The notes under the pieces are model-generated. The model had not been told where the DNA came from. It saw only the letters and a list, made by a program, of their open reading frames with translations, and did no database searches. DNA of 64,000 nt from positions 1 through 64,000 of the forward strand of contig CAYWTV010000003.1 in the NCBI GenBank assembly GCA_964461305.1, given 5' to 3'. Below are positions 35,348 to 44,861 of this stretch, in pieces; within the stretch, counting starts at the first letter, position 1, and each line of letters opens with the position of its first letter. The stretch comes from Neofamilia sp964461305. Lineage in GTDB: Bacteria; Bacillota; Clostridia; Tissierellales; Peptoniphilaceae. Both the position numbers and the translations under genes were made by a program.

Positions 35348-35920
35348 TTGTTTTATAATATAGTTTTATTTTTTATAAATATAATATTTAGAATATTTTT
35401 CAGAATAAAAATTATTGGAGAATTTCCTAAAGATGAAAATGAAAGATATATAATTTGTTCAAACCATGGAAATGTATTAGATCCAATATTTTTAGCAATT
35501 GCTTACGATAGACAAATTCATTTTATGGCAAAAAGAGAATTATTTAATAATAAAATTTTAGGAAGTATATTTAAAGGTTTGAATGCTTTTCCAGTTGATA
35601 GAGATGGAAATGATATATCAGCTTTAAAAAAATCTGTAAAAAAATTAAAAAATGGCAATACATTGGGAATATTCATTGAAGGTACTAGAGTAGATCAATA
35701 CAATCCAGAAAATGCAAAATCAGGCCCGATTTTAATTGCAAACATGGGAAATGCTAAAATTATCCCAGTAAAAATAGAAAGTAATTATAAGCTGTTTTCA
35801 ACAGTAAATATATATATAAAAGATGTTTATACAGTGAATAAAAAGGAATTAAAAGAAGATAATCATAATGGCTATAAAAATCAAGCCAAGAAAGTATTAA
35901 ATATAATATATAATGGGTGA
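35348..35920 (+). CDS. plsC: 1-acyl-sn-glycerol-3-phosphate acyltransferase
   Basis: Makes phosphatidic acid from lysophosphatidic acid at the membrane. Motif I is N-H-G-N-V-L-D (N-H-x4-D), motif III F-I-E-G-T-R. N-terminal hydrophobic helix (about residues 2-20). 190 residues is the compact form. Start TTG 35348 follows AGAGGA at 35335-35340, directly after the cmk stop. Overlaps ispH by eight bases. Confidence 0.93.
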   Translation: MFYNIVLFFINIIFRIFFRIKIIGEFPKDENERYIICSNHGNVLDPIFLAIAYDRQIHFMAKRELFNNKILGSIFKGLNAFPVDRDGNDISALKKSVKKLKNGNTLGIFIEGTRVDQYNPENAKSGPILIANMGNAKIIPVKIESNYKLFSTVNIYIKDVYTVNKKELKEDNHNGYKNQAKKVLNIIYNG

Positions 35921-38051
35921 TACTATTAAAATACATTTAGCAGAACATTTAGGATTTTGTTTTGGAGTAAATAGAGCTATATCAAAAGTTGAAAATTTAT
36001 TAGATAAAGAAGAATCAATATATGTAGATGGACAAGTAATCCACAATCCCGAAGAAACAACAAGATTAGAAAATAAAGGATTAAAATTACTGGATCAGTC
36101 TATTAATAAAAATGATTTTTTAGTACTTAGATCCCACGGAACTCCAAAGGAAAAAAAAGAAAAGTTACAAAAAGAATATACTGTAGTAGACACAGTCTGT
36201 CCCTATGTAAAAAAAGTTCATTTATTAAGTGAAAAACATAAAGAGAATAATTTAATTATTTTTGGAAAAAAAGATCATCCAGAAGTGAAAGGAATAAATA
36301 GTTATTCTAATTACAATGGATATATTGTCGAAAATAGGGAAGAGTTGTTAAATTTAATAGATTTTATTAAATTTAATGGAAAAGAAAACTTTATTGTTTC
36401 CCAAACTACTCTAAAAAAAGAGACTGCAATGGAGTATTTAAAAATACTTAAGGATAATGAAGTGAACTTTGAATATTATGACACGATATGTGATGCTACA
36501 AAAAATAGAGCTGATGCAGTAAAAGAATTAGCAAAAAATGTAGATGTAGTGATTGTACTTGGTGATAAAAAAAGTTCTAATTGCACAAAGCTATATGAAT
36601 ATGCTAAAATGTATAGTGAGAAAGTTTTTTTTATAAATAGTATAAGTGAAATAGATATTTCTGAAGTTTTGTTATATAATAATATTGGTATTACAGCAGG
36701 TGCTTCAACACCTGATTGGATAATTAAGGAGGCTATTGAAAAGATGGAAGATATGAACAAAAATGAAATGATGGAAGCTATAGAAAGCTCCTTCACAAAA
36801 ATCAAGAGAGGTGATATTCTCAAAGGGACAGTACTTTATGTTAATGAGTCAGAGATAACTGTAAATATAAATTACAGAGCTGATGGTATAATTAACAAAG
36901 ATGAAGTATCTGATGATCCAAATGTTAATCCATCTGACTTGTTTAAAGCAGGAGATGATATCGAAGTATATGTTCTGAAAATGGATGACGGAGATGGTAA
37001 TGTTTTATTATCACACAAAAGGATTCAAAGACTTAAAAATTGGGATATTATCGAAGAAAAATTCAACAATGAAGAAATTGTTGATGCATTTGTAACTGAA
37101 GTTACTAAAGGTGGTCTTAAGTGTGAAGTAGAAGGCATAAATGCTTTTATGCCAGCGTCTCAAGCGTCTATAGGATATAAAAAAGATTTATCTGTTTTTT
37201 TAGACGAAGTTTTAGCTTCAAAAATAATTGACTTTAATAAAGATAAAAGAAGAGTTATTTTATCTAGAAAAGTTGTTGAACAAGAAGAACTAAATGCAGT
37301 TAAAGAAGAAATTTATTCTAATTTAAACGTAGGTGATGAAATCGAAGGTCAAGTTCAAAGACTTACTAATTTTGGTGCATTTGTAGATATCGGAGGAATT
37401 GATGGATTAATTCACATTTCTCAATTATCATGGCAAAGAGTTAAACACCCTTCAGATGTAGTAGAACCTAATGAAACTGTTAGAGTTAAGGTCCTAGAAA
37501 TAGATCCTGAAAAAGATAGAGTTGCATTAGGATTAAAACAATTAACAAAAGAACCTTGGGAATTATTCGTTGAAGAAAATTCTGTTGGCGATATTGTTAC
37601 AGGAAAAGTGGTTAACTTACTAGATTTTGGTGCCTTTGTGAAACTTGGCAGTGGAGTAGATGGGTTATTACACGTTTCTCAAATTGCAAGAGAACATGTT
37701 GAAAAACCAAGTGATAAGTTAGAATTAGGACAAGAAATTGAAGTACTTATTACAGAAATAGATGAAGAAAATAAAAAAATCAGTCTTTCTATTAAAGAAA
37801 TTGAAAAACAAAAAGCTAGAGAAGCAAGAATGGAAAATTCAGAAAGTTCTGATGAACCTCTAAAACAAGAAAGTAGAAAAGAGAGAGTTTTTGAAAGACC
37901 TACTCCAAAAGAAAAACCAGCTAAACAACAAAAATTTGAAAGACCAGCTCAACCGAAAAGGGAAAAAGCTGAGAAACCAGAAGAAGACTCTAGTTTTGGA
38001 ACATCTTTTGCAGATATCTTAAATAAAGAAGATTTTAAAACACAAGAATAA
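35913..38051 (+). CDS. ispH: Fusion: HMBPP reductase (IspH) with ribosomal protein S1 domains
   Basis: A 712-residue fusion known in Clostridia. Residues 1-280 are IspH, the iron-sulfur enzyme that forms IPP and DMAPP at the end of the MEP pathway; the cluster cysteines are C16 (G-F-C-F-G-V), C96 (D-T-V-C-P) and C193 (D-T-I-C-D). Residues 300 onward hold four S1 RNA-binding domains, the last two most canonical (F-G-A-F-V-D-I and F-G-A-F-V-K-L). The tail from about 640 is Lys/Glu/Pro-rich. S1 helps bind mRNA to the ribosome. No clear ribosome binding site before ATG 35913. A strong terminator follows. Confidence 0.95.
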   Translation: MGDTIKIHLAEHLGFCFGVNRAISKVENLLDKEESIYVDGQVIHNPEETTRLENKGLKLLDQSINKNDFLVLRSHGTPKEKKEKLQKEYTVVDTVCPYVKKVHLLSEKHKENNLIIFGKKDHPEVKGINSYSNYNGYIVENREELLNLIDFIKFNGKENFIVSQTTLKKETAMEYLKILKDNEVNFEYYDTICDATKNRADAVKELAKNVDVVIVLGDKKSSNCTKLYEYAKMYSEKVFFINSISEIDISEVLLYNNIGITAGASTPDWIIKEAIEKMEDMNKNEMMEAIESSFTKIKRGDILKGTVLYVNESEITVNINYRADGIINKDEVSDDPNVNPSDLFKAGDDIEVYVLKMDDGDGNVLLSHKRIQRLKNWDIIEEKFNNEEIVDAFVTEVTKGGLKCEVEGINAFMPASQASIGYKKDLSVFLDEVLASKIIDFNKDKRRVILSRKVVEQEELNAVKEEIYSNLNVGDEIEGQVQRLTNFGAFVDIGGIDGLIHISQLSWQRVKHPSDVVEPNETVRVKVLEIDPEKDRVALGLKQLTKEPWELFVEENSVGDIVTGKVVNLLDFGAFVKLGSGVDGLLHVSQIAREHVEKPSDKLELGQEIEVLITEIDEENKKISLSIKEIEKQKAREARMENSESSDEPLKQESRKERVFERPTPKEKPAKQQKFERPAQPKREKAEKPEEDSSFGTSFADILNKEDFKTQE

Positions 38052-38059
38052 AAATTATT

Positions 38060-38090
38060 AAAGGACTAGAAATTATTCTAGTCCTTTTTA
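38060..38090 (+). terminator. Intrinsic terminator after ispH-S1 fusion
   Basis: Perfect 12-bp stem: AAAGGACTAGAA (38060-38071) with TTCTAGTCCTTT (38076-38087), 4-nt loop, followed by T residues. Ends the cmk-plsC-ispH transcript. Confidence 0.92.
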
Positions 38091-38104
38091 GATAAAGAGG
38101 TATT

Positions 38105-39469
38105 ATGATAGACAATCAATTTATTGAACTATTTAAAAAGGAAATAACAGATAATAATAAATATACAATTAGAACATATGGCTGCCAAATGAATGAGCAC
38201 GATTCTGAACAAGTTGAGTTTATTTTAGATAATATTGGATTAATTAAAACAGACAATATAGATGAATCTGATTTTATTATAATAAATACATGTGCTATTA
38301 GAGGAAGTGCAGAAAATAAAGCCATGGGATTTTTGGGAAGTTTGAAGAATATTAAAAGAAAAAATAAAAATGTTAAAATTGTCGTATCCGGTTGTTTACC
38401 AAAAATTGACGATGCATTTGAAACTCTTATAAAGAAAAATAAGCATATAGATGTTCTAATGGGAACTTCTAATTATACAATGCTTCCAGAATTATTATAC
38501 AAATCTTTCCATGAAAAAAATACTTTAGTAGATATTAGTGATCAGTATGACTTTGAAAGCTCTGAACTAAACTATACTAGAATGTATAAACACAAATCTT
38601 TTGTAAATATAATGTATGGATGCAATAATTTTTGCTCATATTGTATAGTTCCATATACAAGAGGTAGAGAACAAAGTAGAGACTTTAATGAAATCATTAA
38701 AGAAATAAATACATTAGCTCAAGATGGAGTTAAGGAAGTTACTTTACTTGGACAAAATGTAAATTCTTATGGAAAAAATCTAGAAGAGGAAAAAAGTCTA
38801 TCTGATTTATTAATAGAAATAAATGATATTAAAGGGATAGAGAGAATTAGATTTATGACTTCTCATCCTAAAGATATTTCTGAAGAGCTAATAAATCTAT
38901 ATGGTAAACTAGATAAACTATCAAATCATCTTCATTTACCAGTTCAATCGGGAAGCAATAAAGTGTTAAAGGAAATGAATAGAAAATACACTCGAGAAGA
39001 TTATTTAGCTAAAATTAATAAGGTTAAAAATATTAATGAAGATATTGCATTAACGACTGACATAATAGTTGGATTTCCAGGAGAAACTGAAGAAGACTTT
39101 CAAGATACTTTAGAATTAGTAAAAGAAGTTAAATATGATTCTATATTCACTTTCTTATATTCTCCAAGGGAAGGAACAAAATCAGCTAATAGAGAAGATC
39201 AGATTTCTCATCAAGTTAAAATGGATAGATTTAATAGATTAACTGAAGTAGTTAATGAGATAGCATTATCTAAAAATCAAAAATATTTAAATAAAATAGT
39301 AAAAGTATTAGTTGATGAAAAATCAAAGAGCAATGAAGAATTTCTGACAGGAAGAACTGAAACTTTTAAAACAGTTAATTTTAAAGGATCCGAAGACTTA
39401 ATAGGACAAATTATAGATGTAGAAATTACAGATGTTGGAACATTTAGTTTAAATGGAAAATTAAAATGA
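38105..39469 (+). CDS. miaB: tRNA-2-methylthio-N6-dimethylallyladenosine synthase MiaB
   Basis: Radical SAM methylthiotransferase acting on i6A37 of tRNA. N-terminal UPF0004 cysteines lie in Y-G-C-Q-M-N, N-T-C-A-I-R and S-G-C-L-P-K; the radical SAM motif is C-N-N-F-C-S-Y-C; a C-terminal TRAM domain (V-L-V-D-E-K, L-T-G-R-T-E) follows. 454 residues is normal. Its substrate base is made by miaA, encoded further along the same operon after mutS and mutL. Confidence 0.96.
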   Translation: MIDNQFIELFKKEITDNNKYTIRTYGCQMNEHDSEQVEFILDNIGLIKTDNIDESDFIIINTCAIRGSAENKAMGFLGSLKNIKRKNKNVKIVVSGCLPKIDDAFETLIKKNKHIDVLMGTSNYTMLPELLYKSFHEKNTLVDISDQYDFESSELNYTRMYKHKSFVNIMYGCNNFCSYCIVPYTRGREQSRDFNEIIKEINTLAQDGVKEVTLLGQNVNSYGKNLEEEKSLSDLLIEINDIKGIERIRFMTSHPKDISEELINLYGKLDKLSNHLHLPVQSGSNKVLKEMNRKYTREDYLAKINKVKNINEDIALTTDIIVGFPGETEEDFQDTLELVKEVKYDSIFTFLYSPREGTKSANREDQISHQVKMDRFNRLTEVVNEIALSKNQKYLNKIVKVLVDEKSKSNEEFLTGRTETFKTVNFKGSEDLIGQIIDVEITDVGTFSLNGKLK

Positions 39470-42072
39470 AAAATATAGATTATGAAAAATTGACACCTAT
39501 GATGAAGCAATATCTAGACACTAAAAAGGAATTCCCCGATTCAATTTTAATGTTTAGAATGGGCGATTTTTATGAAATGTTTTTCGATGACGGAGTTTTA
39601 GCTTCAAAAGAATTAGATATTGTACTAACCGGTAGAGATGCTGGAATAGGTGAAAAGGTACCCATGTGCGGGGTGCCTTATCATGCTGCAGACAATTATA
39701 TTAATAGATTAATAAATAAAGGCTACAAGGTAGCTATATGCGAACAGCTTGAAGACCCTAAAAAAGCTAAAGGATTAGTAAAAAGAGGTGTCACTAGAGT
39801 AATCACTCCAGGAACTAATTTAGCTATATCTGAAGATGATGGATCTTCAAACTTTTTAGGGTCTATTTATACTGAAGGAAATAAATTTTCTTTATCTTAT
39901 GTTGATTTTAGCACAGGTAGTGTTTATTTTACCTTTGTCAAAGAAGATTTTAATGACAGTAATTCAGTTTTAAGAAACCAACTCTCAATTCTTGAAATAA
40001 AGGAATTAATATTAAGTGATAAAAGTTTAAATATTAAAGATATTGTAGATAGAAAAAATATTTTAGTTAACTTTCAGGAAAAAGATTATCATAAAGAAGA
40101 ATTTAGAAATTTTTTAAATAAAATTGATATAAAAGAAAATATAAAAGATAATATTTTGAATAATCATATTATTTATAATTCTTTGCTTCAACTATATTCA
40201 TATTTAGTTGATACTCAATTTGGATTTATAGAACATCTAAGGAAAATTACACATATTGATTTAGATAAGTATATGACTTTAGATAAGCATACTCTATATA
40301 GTTTGGATATATTTTCAGAAAATGAAAAAAAGGTTGAAGGCACATTAATTCATCTACTAGATAAAACAAAGACTTCAATGGGATATAGAAAGTTAAGATA
40401 TTTTTTAGAACATCCACTTAAAAATGAAAGTCAAATTGAAAGTCGTTTAAATTTTGTTGAAACATTTATCGAACATTTAATCGATTTAGACGAAATTAGA
40501 TCTTTGTTATCTAATATATATGATATAGAAAGAATCATGGTCAGACTTTCTGGAACTAGTAATAGTCCTAGAGATTTATTACAATTGAAAAAATCATTTA
40601 TAGAATTACCTAAAATCAAAAACATTCTTTTAAAAAACAAAATTAATATCGACAATTTAGAAGATTTTGATAAATTAATAGAAATAACAGATATTTTAAA
40701 TAACAGTATAGAAGAAGAGACTCCACTTTCACCTAAAGAAGGTGGGGTAATTAAAGATGGATTTAACTCAGACTTAGATGATTTAAAAGGTAATTCAATT
40801 AATGGAAAATCTTGGATATTAGACTATGAAAATGAATTAAAGCAAGAGACGAATATATCTAAATTGAGAATTAAGTATAATAAAATTTTAGGGTATTTTG
40901 TTGAAGTTTCTAATTCACACTTAAGTAAGGTTCCAGATTATTTTATAAGAAAGCAAACTCTTGTAGGATCAGAAAGATATTTTACGGAAAAGTTAAAATC
41001 TACAGAGATGACAATTTTAAACTCAAAGTCAAAAATTGATTCTTTAGAATTTGAAATTTACGAAGAAATTAAAAATTCTATTTTGCAAAAATATGACTTA
41101 ATTTCTGGAATTGCAGATACTATTGGTGAAATAGACGTATATTCTAATTTTGCCCACATATCTTATAAAAATAACTATGTAAGACCAAGTATCTCTAAAG
41201 ATAATAATTTATATATTTCTAAAGGTAGACACCCTATTGTAGAAGTTAGCACTGATATTTTTATTGATAATAACACTTTTATTGACGATGAAAAGAATTT
41301 TATTGTATTAACAGGACCAAATATGGCAGGTAAGTCAACTTATATGCGTCAAATTGCATTAATATCTTTAATGTTTCAAATAGGTTGTTTTGTTCCAGCA
41401 GATGAGGCTAAATTGCCAATTTTTGATCGTATTTTTACAAGAATAGGCGCCCACGACAATTTATATTTAGGTGATTCTACTTTTATGGTAGAGATGAAAG
41501 AAATGGCCGATATAATAGAACATGCTACTAAAGATAGTTTAATTATTCTAGATGAGGTGGGGAGAGGTACAAGTACCTACGATGGTCTTGCATTGGCCAA
41601 AGCTCTTATAGAGTATATAGTAGAGAATATAGATGCTAAAACTATATTTGCAACTCACTTTCATGAACTTACATCTCTTCAATTTAAATATAATAAAATA
41701 ATTAATAATACAGTTGATGTAAAAGAAAAAAATGGGGAAATAAGTTTTCTTAGGAAAGTAATAGAAGGTAGTTCAGATAAATCTTATGGGATTCACGTTG
41801 CCACATTAGCAGGGATAAAAGAAAGTATAGTAAGGAAAGCAAAAACATATTTAGATGAATATGAAAATAATTCAAAAGATTATAGACAGATTGAGTTTTT
41901 AATTGGAGAAAATACAAATAATACGTCAGTAAATTCTAAAGTTGATGAATACGAAAAATTAAGTGATGAAATTTTAGATATAGATCTTAATTCAATGACT
42001 CCAATTGACTCTATGCTTAAAATTAGGGATTTAAAGGAATTAATAAGGAACTTAGATGATAAAACGGATTAA
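39466..42072 (+). CDS. mutS: DNA mismatch repair protein MutS
   Basis: Mismatch sensor. Contains the N-terminal mismatch-binding F-x-E motif region (R-M-G-D-F-Y-E-M-F-F-D-D near residue 28), connector and clamp domains, and the ATPase with Walker A T-G-P-N-M-A-G-K-S-T (616-625), Walker B I-L-D-E-V-G-R-G-T-S-T and A-T-H-F-H-E-L. 868 residues is typical. ATG overlaps the miaB stop by four bases, and mutL overlaps its end by 17. Confidence 0.97.
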   Translation: MKNIDYEKLTPMMKQYLDTKKEFPDSILMFRMGDFYEMFFDDGVLASKELDIVLTGRDAGIGEKVPMCGVPYHAADNYINRLINKGYKVAICEQLEDPKKAKGLVKRGVTRVITPGTNLAISEDDGSSNFLGSIYTEGNKFSLSYVDFSTGSVYFTFVKEDFNDSNSVLRNQLSILEIKELILSDKSLNIKDIVDRKNILVNFQEKDYHKEEFRNFLNKIDIKENIKDNILNNHIIYNSLLQLYSYLVDTQFGFIEHLRKITHIDLDKYMTLDKHTLYSLDIFSENEKKVEGTLIHLLDKTKTSMGYRKLRYFLEHPLKNESQIESRLNFVETFIEHLIDLDEIRSLLSNIYDIERIMVRLSGTSNSPRDLLQLKKSFIELPKIKNILLKNKINIDNLEDFDKLIEITDILNNSIEEETPLSPKEGGVIKDGFNSDLDDLKGNSINGKSWILDYENELKQETNISKLRIKYNKILGYFVEVSNSHLSKVPDYFIRKQTLVGSERYFTEKLKSTEMTILNSKSKIDSLEFEIYEEIKNSILQKYDLISGIADTIGEIDVYSNFAHISYKNNYVRPSISKDNNLYISKGRHPIVEVSTDIFIDNNTFIDDEKNFIVLTGPNMAGKSTYMRQIALISLMFQIGCFVPADEAKLPIFDRIFTRIGAHDNLYLGDSTFMVEMKEMADIIEHATKDSLIILDEVGRGTSTYDGLALAKALIEYIVENIDAKTIFATHFHELTSLQFKYNKIINNTVDVKEKNGEISFLRKVIEGSSDKSYGIHVATLAGIKESIVRKAKTYLDEYENNSKDYRQIEFLIGENTNNTSVNSKVDEYEKLSDEILDIDLNSMTPIDSMLKIRDLKELIRNLDDKTD

Positions 42073-43924
42073 TTTACTATCAGAAGAAACAATTATAAAA
42101 ATTGCAGCAGGAGAGATTATAGAAAATCCTTCCTCTATTATTAAAGAACTTGTAGAAAACTCTATCGATGCTAATAGTGAAACAATAAATATTGAAATAG
42201 GAAATAACGGCAAAGATTATATAAAAGTTAGAGACGATGGAATAGGTTTTAAAAGGGAAGATTTAAAATTAGCTTTTAAAAGGCATACGACTTCAAAAAT
42301 TTCAAATATTAAGGATCTAGATGAAGCTTTAACTTTAGGTTTTAGAGGGGAAGCATTATCTAGTATTGCTAATGTTTCAAATGTAGTTGTTATTACTAAA
42401 ACTAAAGAAGATTCTGTAGGTACATTAGTGAAAATTAATCACAATGGAGATATTATATCTATGGAAGATATCGTAACAAATAATGGCACTACAATTATAT
42501 GTAAAGATCTTTTTGATAATATACCAGTTAGAAAAAAGTATCTAGAATCTAAAAACTATGAAGTAAATAAAACAAACGATATTATCACTAGATTATCTTT
42601 ATCTCATACTGACATTTCATTTGAATATATAAAAGACGACAAGTTAGTATTAAAGACTAATAGAAATGCTGAACAGATTAATAATATTTACTCGGTTTTA
42701 GGGAAAAATGTCGCTGAAAATCTTCTTGAGTTTAGTTGTAATGAAGAAAGTTTTTCAGTTAAAGGATTTATATCAAATAATAATCTATATAAATCAAATA
42801 GAAATAATCAGTTTATATTTGTAAACAATAGATCAATTACAGATAATGGTATCTCCCGTGGAATAGAAAAACAATATAATTCTATAATTCCATTAAATAG
42901 ATATCCGGTATTCTTATTATATATAAATATTGACAGTGAATTAATAGATGTCAATATACATCCGAAAAAAGATGCAATTAAATTTTTAAATATAGAAGAA
43001 ATAATTAATACACTTTCAAGGGAAGTTCATAACAAATTATTTAAGAATTTAAAAATATTTGAAGTTCAAACTAAAAATAAAGACTCTAAAAATATCTTTA
43101 ATAAATATTACACTAATGATTCAGATAATTTTATATCAAATTCAGACAATATAATAAAATTCAAAGATCTTTCCTATGAAAATAATTTTGTTAATGATGA
43201 AGTTAATGAAATTTATACAGATGATAAAAGAGAAGATAATTCGCAAGTTGTTACTCCATCAGAAAATGTGTTAGTTGAAAATGATTTTGAAGATATATTT
43301 TTTGAAAAAGAAAAATCAGAAAGAAAAATATTAGTAAATGGTTATAGGCATATTGGAAACTTGTTTTTACAATATATCTTATTAGAAGATAATGTTGAAA
43401 AATCTTTATATATATTAGATCACCATGCAGCCCATGAGAGAATTAATTATGAAAAACTAATTAAGGATTATGAAAAAAACAATATACCGACTCAGAATTT
43501 AATAAGTGGTTTTTTAGTAGAACTTACGAATAATGAATTTGATTTAGTAATTTCAATTAAAGATAAGCTAAACTCAGTTGGAATTGAAATAGAAGAATTT
43601 GGGGATAATTCTATAATTATTAGATCCATACCAGCCTATATTGAAAATATAGATCCTGAAAGGCTTATTAGAGATATTATTGATAGCTCCAATAAGCTTG
43701 AACATTCTATATACGATATAGATCCTTATACTATAATGAAAAAGGCTTGTAGTGCTTCTATAAAAACAGGCGATAATGTATCTAAACTAGATGTAGTTAA
43801 ACTAATAGAAATGTTAGATAAATGTAATATGCCATTTACTTGTCCTCACGGAAGACCCACTCTAGTAAAAATAACTAAAAATCAATTAGACAAGGAGTTT
43901 TTTAGAATTCAAAATGAAGGATAA
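42056..43924 (+). CDS. mutL: DNA mismatch repair endonuclease MutL
   Basis: GHKL ATPase of mismatch repair. N-terminal motifs I-A-A-G-E-I-I-E-N-P, V-E-N-S-I-D-A and R-D-D-G-I-G, then T-L-G-F-R-G-E-A-L-S-S-I. The C-terminal endonuclease site D-H-H-A-A-H-E-R-I-N-Y-E fits D-x-H-A-x2-E-x4-E with His for the usual Gln, and C-P-H-G-R-P is present, so strand nicking should work, as expected where MutH is lacking. A variable Asn/Asp-rich linker covers about 340-420. AAGGAA lies six bases before ATG 42056. Confidence 0.96.
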   Translation: MIKRINLLSEETIIKIAAGEIIENPSSIIKELVENSIDANSETINIEIGNNGKDYIKVRDDGIGFKREDLKLAFKRHTTSKISNIKDLDEALTLGFRGEALSSIANVSNVVVITKTKEDSVGTLVKINHNGDIISMEDIVTNNGTTIICKDLFDNIPVRKKYLESKNYEVNKTNDIITRLSLSHTDISFEYIKDDKLVLKTNRNAEQINNIYSVLGKNVAENLLEFSCNEESFSVKGFISNNNLYKSNRNNQFIFVNNRSITDNGISRGIEKQYNSIIPLNRYPVFLLYINIDSELIDVNIHPKKDAIKFLNIEEIINTLSREVHNKLFKNLKIFEVQTKNKDSKNIFNKYYTNDSDNFISNSDNIIKFKDLSYENNFVNDEVNEIYTDDKREDNSQVVTPSENVLVENDFEDIFFEKEKSERKILVNGYRHIGNLFLQYILLEDNVEKSLYILDHHAAHERINYEKLIKDYEKNNIPTQNLISGFLVELTNNEFDLVISIKDKLNSVGIEIEEFGDNSIIIRSIPAYIENIDPERLIRDIIDSSNKLEHSIYDIDPYTIMKKACSASIKTGDNVSKLDVVKLIEMLDKCNMPFTCPHGRPTLVKITKNQLDKEFFRIQNEG

Positions 43925-44861
43925 AATTATAATAGTTGCAGGTCCAACTGGAGTTGGAAAAACAAAATATTCCATAGATATTGCAAAAAAATTTAATGGA
44001 GAAATAATATCTTGTGACTCATTTCAAATATATAAATATATGGATATAGGAACTGCTAAAATTACTGAAAATGAAATGGATGGAGTCATTCATCATAACT
44101 TAGATATTATAGAACCTGATCAAGATTACAATACTTCTTTATTTAAAGAAAGAACTTTAGAAATAATTAGTGAAGTTTTAAATAGAAATAAAACTCCTAT
44201 ATTAGTAGGAGGTACGGGGTTATATATACACTCTATTATACACGATTTAGATTTTTCTGGAGGAAAGCCTAACTATGAGCTTAGAAATAAACTGGAAAAA
44301 GAAATTAATGAAAATGGCTTAGATAATCTTTATAAAAAGCTAGAAAGTGTTGATAAAGACATATCTCAATATGTTAATCCTAGTAACCCCCACAGAGTAA
44401 TAAGGGCATACGAAATGTACATTACCACATCTCAAAAGCCATCAGAACTACTAAAAAAATTTAGAAGCCCTAAAACTAAATTCAATTATTTATATATAAT
44501 AATAAATGATGAAAGAAATAAATTGTACGAAAAAATAAATCAAAGAGTAGATATGATGTTTGACGAAGGTTTGAAAGAAGAAGTAGACAATCTAATAAAT
44601 CGTGGATACACATTTGATCTAAAATCCTTTAAAGCTATAGGATACAAAGAATTTAAAGATTATTATTCTAATAATTATAAAATTGAAGAGGTAAAAGAAA
44701 AAATAAAACAACACACTAGAAATTATGCCAAAAGACAAATTACATGGCTAAAAAGGGTAGAGGAAGGTATTTGGCTAAATAAATATGATTTCTCATCTGA
44801 AATTACCTATAAATTTCATATTGAAAACATCGTAAAGGAGTTTTTAGAAAATAATGAATAA
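43914..44861 (+). CDS. miaA: tRNA dimethylallyltransferase MiaA
   Basis: Adds the dimethylallyl group to A37 of tRNAs reading U-starting codons. P-loop G-P-T-G-V-G-K-T-K at the start, D-S-F-Q-I-Y-K-Y-M-D-I-G-T-A-K near residue 37 and G-G-T-G-L-Y near 100, ending in R-N-Y-A-K-R-Q-I-T-W. 315 residues is normal. It overlaps mutL by 11 and the next gene by eight bases. The isoprenoid donor ties it to ispH and ispA encoded earlier. Confidence 0.96.
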   Translation: MKDKIIIVAGPTGVGKTKYSIDIAKKFNGEIISCDSFQIYKYMDIGTAKITENEMDGVIHHNLDIIEPDQDYNTSLFKERTLEIISEVLNRNKTPILVGGTGLYIHSIIHDLDFSGGKPNYELRNKLEKEINENGLDNLYKKLESVDKDISQYVNPSNPHRVIRAYEMYITTSQKPSELLKKFRSPKTKFNYLYIIINDERNKLYEKINQRVDMMFDEGLKEEVDNLINRGYTFDLKSFKAIGYKEFKDYYSNNYKIEEVKEKIKQHTRNYAKRQITWLKRVEEGIWLNKYDFSSEITYKFHIENIVKEFLENNE

